Part shown: piece by piece, positions 5,844 through 6,839 of the stretch
Numbering within the stretch: position 1 is the stretch's first letter
How the letters are laid out: every line of letters starts with the position of its first letter
Source: Enterocola sp045611845
GTDB taxonomy: Bacteria; Bacteroidota; Bacteroidia; Bacteroidales; Paludibacteraceae
DNA: 6,839 nucleotides
NCBI GenBank assembly: GCA_045611845.1
Contig: JAZKXZ010000014.1
Span: 1-6,839 of the forward strand
Direction: 5' to 3'
Made by a program: the position numbers and the translations under genes
Notes under the pieces: generated by a model
The model's database searches: none
Seen by the model: the letters and a program-made list of their open reading frames with translations, nothing else
What the model was told of the DNA's origin: nothing

Positions 5844-6138
5844 GGCTATCGTCATTTATTTTTTCAACACATCTATCTATCGTTTTCATCATTGTCGTCA
5901 ACTTAGCTTTGGCTCTTGCTACATCTTTATTTGATAATGATATAAGTGCTTGCGCTACTTGCAAGTTGTCGTATTTGTTTTGCAATTCTACATTTTCTGC
6001 GTATGAACGTTTAATCTCCTTTCTAAGTTCTTCCTTTTCTGCCTCTAATAATGCTATTTTAGCATCTTTTTCTTGTAGAAGTCTTACTAATGCTTCTACC
6101 TTTTGGGTGAACTGTTTTAAGGAAATGTTATTCTCCAC
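5836..6138 (-). CDS. small coiled-coil protein encoded upstream of zapA
   Basis: A soluble 100-residue protein without signal or membrane segment. Residues about 12-60 (VEALVRLLQEKDAKIALLEAEKEELRKEI and on) have a heptad pattern typical of a coiled coil. The C-terminal part (NKDVARAKAKLTTMMKTIDRCVEKIN) looks like a separate conserved helix. It starts with GTG: no ATG, TTG or further GTG lies nearby in frame upstream, and the promoter at 6165-6195 leaves a leader of about 20 nt. It overlaps zapA by 8 nt, so it is made together with ZapA. Size, coiled coil and position suggest a division-ring partner of ZapA, comparable in role to ZapB, but this is inferred from context and not from clear sequence similarity. 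Confidence 0.75.
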   Translation of the reverse strand: MENNISLKQFTQKVEALVRLLQEKDAKIALLEAEKEELRKEIKRSYAENVELQNKYDNLQVAQALISLSNKDVARAKAKLTTMMKTIDRCVEKINDDSHE

Positions 6139-6164
6139 AGAATGACAATTTAATAAAATCTATA

Positions 6165-6195
6165 CAAAATTAAGAATTAAAAACGTTTATGCAAA
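6165..6195 (-). promoter_or_regulatory. promoter of the coiled coil-zapA unit
   Basis: On the - strand TTTG (6195-6192, -33) and TAATTTTG (6172-6165, exact TAnnTTTG) are 19 nt apart. Transcription would start near 6158, 20 nt before the GTG at 6138. This is one of the two best-spaced promoter matches in the window. Confidence 0.7.
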
Positions 6196-6207
6196 CTTTT
6201 GCATAAA
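6186..6207. repeat. 22-bp palindrome over the -33 box of the zapA promoter
   Basis: TTTATGCAAA (6186-6195) and TTTGCATAAA (6198-6207) are perfect reverse complements around the 2-nt centre CT. The left arm contains the -33 element of the coiled coil-zapA promoter. It also adjoins the rplS terminator tail. A dimeric repressor or activator site is possible. Confidence 0.5.
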
Positions 6208-6242
6208 AAAAAAGAGAAAATCATTCGATTTTCTCTTTTTTT
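6205..6242. terminator. rplS terminator, symmetric
   Basis: GAGAAAATC/GATTTTCTC (6214-6222 with 6227-6235) form a 9-bp stem with a 4-nt loop. Nine A's lie on the left (6205-6213) and seven T's on the right (6236-6242), extending the pairing. On the - strand it follows the rplS stop by about 20 nt with a T9 tail. Symmetry allows action on both strands, though no + strand gene ends here. Confidence 0.88.
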
Positions 6243-6262
6243 ATCCAACTGATATGGTATTA

Positions 6263-6610
6263 TTATTGTTTTTTGTCTTTAATACGAGCTTTTTTACCAG
6301 TTAATGAGCGTAGGTAATAAAGTTTAGCACGACGTACTTTACCAACTTTGTTTACTTCTACTTTTTCGATGAATGGTGAATCGAATGGGAAAATTCTTTC
6401 TACACCAATGTTTTCTGATACTTTACGTACAGTAAATCTTTTTTTGTTACCGTGACCTACGATTTTGATAACTACACCACGATATTGTTGGATACGTTCT
6501 TTGTTACCTTCAATAATTTTGTAAGAGATAGTTACTGTGTCACCACTTTTGAAAGCTGGCATTTCTTTACCAGTTGCGAATGCAGCTTCAGCAATTTTTA
6601 ATAAATCCAT
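6263..6610 (-). CDS. rplS: 50S ribosomal protein L19
   Basis: Protein of the large ribosomal subunit, located at the interface with the small subunit. The 115 residues are the usual length. The family pattern is complete: FKSGDTVTISYKI (20-32), the OB-like core IQQYRGVVIKIVGHGNKKRFTVRKVSENIGVERIFPFDSP (40-79), and the highly conserved end KVRRAKLYYLRSLTGKKARIK (91-111). The ATG at 6610 gives the normal N-terminus MDLLKIAEAAF. It is transcribed alone, with its own terminator and a leader of about 79 nt that can fold; autogenous control by L19 is possible but unproven. Unlike many bacteria, no rpsP, rimM or trmD stands beside it. Confidence 0.97.
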   Translation of the reverse strand: MDLLKIAEAAFATGKEMPAFKSGDTVTISYKIIEGNKERIQQYRGVVIKIVGHGNKKRFTVRKVSENIGVERIFPFDSPFIEKVEVNKVGKVRRAKLYYLRSLTGKKARIKDKKQ

Positions 6611-6624
6611 TTTAAATATTTATT

Positions 6625-6689
6625 TTTTGGTTTGACATTACGCAATATAACAAGTTCCAAACATTGCCTTGACAGAGATTGCGCCAAAA
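6625..6689 (-). promoter_or_regulatory. foldable 5' leader of rplS, candidate L19 leader
   Basis: On the - strand TTTTGGCGCAAT (6689-6678) pairs in two parts: CGCAAT with ATTGCG (6646-6641), and TTTTGG with CCAAAA (6630-6625), separated on the 3' side by a 10-nt bulge. Inside, CAAG and CTTG can close a smaller hairpin. The predicted transcription start coincides with the outer stem. Leaders that bind L19 are known in some bacteria; whether this one belongs to them is not established. Confidence 0.4.
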
Positions 6690-6695
6690 CGAGTG

Positions 6696-6703
6696 CAAAG
6701 ATA
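6696..6703 (-). promoter_or_regulatory. -7 box of the rplS promoter
   Basis: TATCTTTG on the - strand is identical to the ssrA -7 box and matches TAnnTTTG. Transcription would begin near 6689. No clear TTG is visible at the -33 distance. It lies 21 nt past the alkaline phosphatase stop codon. Confidence 0.5.
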
Positions 6704-6724
6704 ATGCTTTTTTTTAATAATCTG

Positions 6725-6839
6725 CTATTTACCTTGCAATAAATTTAAAATTTTGTCTTTAAATGTGGTGTTTTCGAATATTCCACTAAAGTTTTCTGCG
6801 CCAGTACCATAGCTATAAACTGGTACCATAGCACCTGTG
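6725..6839 (-). CDS. alkaline phosphatase, C-terminal end (partial)
   Basis: Only the last 37 codons are inside the window; the gene continues past its right edge. The peptide TGAMVPVYSYGTGAENFSGIF corresponds to the C-terminal part of PhoA-type alkaline phosphatases, where a zinc-binding His-Thr-Gly is followed by VPVFAYGPGA and F-G. The last base in the window is compatible with a His codon before the Thr. The enzyme removes phosphate from organic phosphoesters, usually in the periplasm or at the cell surface. A short tail (ENTTFKDKILNLLQGK) and a TAG stop (6727-6725) end it. No hairpin terminator separates it from rplS 115 nt downstream, so some read-through is possible. The symbol phoA is withheld because too little is visible. 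Confidence 0.8.
   Translation of the reverse strand, partial: TGAMVPVYSYGTGAENFSGIFENTTFKDKILNLLQGK

Noticed and set aside
5844..5855. Longer ZapA start at 5855
   Set aside because: It adds MTIA to a protein that normally starts just before the first strand and raises the overlap to 20 nt; the ATG at 5843 fits better.
6804..6832. Direct repeat GTACCATAGC (two copies)
   Set aside because: It falls inside the alkaline phosphatase frame and arises from similar codons for AMVP and SYGT; no sign of a separate element.

Overview
This window reads as ordinary chromosomal housekeeping DNA from a member of the Bacteroidota, most likely the order Bacteroidales. Four things point there. Several promoter candidates match the Bacteroidetes -7 consensus TAnnTTTG, three of them with a -33 TTG/TTTG partner at 19-21 nt. 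Strong Shine-Dalgarno sequences are nearly absent. The tmRNA encodes a tag ending YALAA that begins with Gly, as known Bacteroidales tags do. The protein sequences (SIMPL, DUF2130, ZapA with a coiled-coil partner gene, RNase Y) look like Bacteroidales versions. The DNA is AT-rich. Genus cannot be set from what is visible.

Left part (1-2380, + strand): the window opens at the end of a ribosomal RNA operon, with a complete 5S rRNA and its terminator. Then come a membrane-anchored SIMPL-domain protein and a DUF2130 protein (half zinc ribbon, long coiled coil, nuclease-like C-terminal domain). They are 29 nt apart and probably form one transcript, closed by a terminator whose stem contains the second gene's stop codon.

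Middle part (2378-3870): a short-chain dehydrogenase/reductase lies on the - strand and diverges from ssrA (tmRNA) on the + strand. The 246 bp between them hold a good ssrA promoter, a weaker candidate for the dehydrogenase, three alternating copies of TGCACAAAA, and tandem 10- and 11-bp repeats. This is the least explained stretch of the window. A 19-bp perfect hairpin separates ssrA from the convergent gene rny.

Right part (3880-6839, - strand): read in the direction of transcription the order is the 3' end of an alkaline phosphatase gene (cut by the window edge), rplS (L19), a terminator, a small coiled-coil gene overlapping zapA, a terminator-like hairpin, and rny (RNase Y). The products serve phosphate release, translation, cell division (the FtsZ-ring factor ZapA and a possible partner) and mRNA decay. 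With 5S rRNA and tmRNA, most of the window concerns translation, ribosome rescue, RNA turnover and division.

No CRISPR array, insertion sequence, prophage gene or toxin-antitoxin pair is visible. I do not see a previously undescribed multi-gene system. The points worth checking are regulatory: the repeat cluster upstream of ssrA, a palindrome over the zapA-cluster promoter, a foldable L19 leader, and a possible rny promoter embedded in the zapA terminator.
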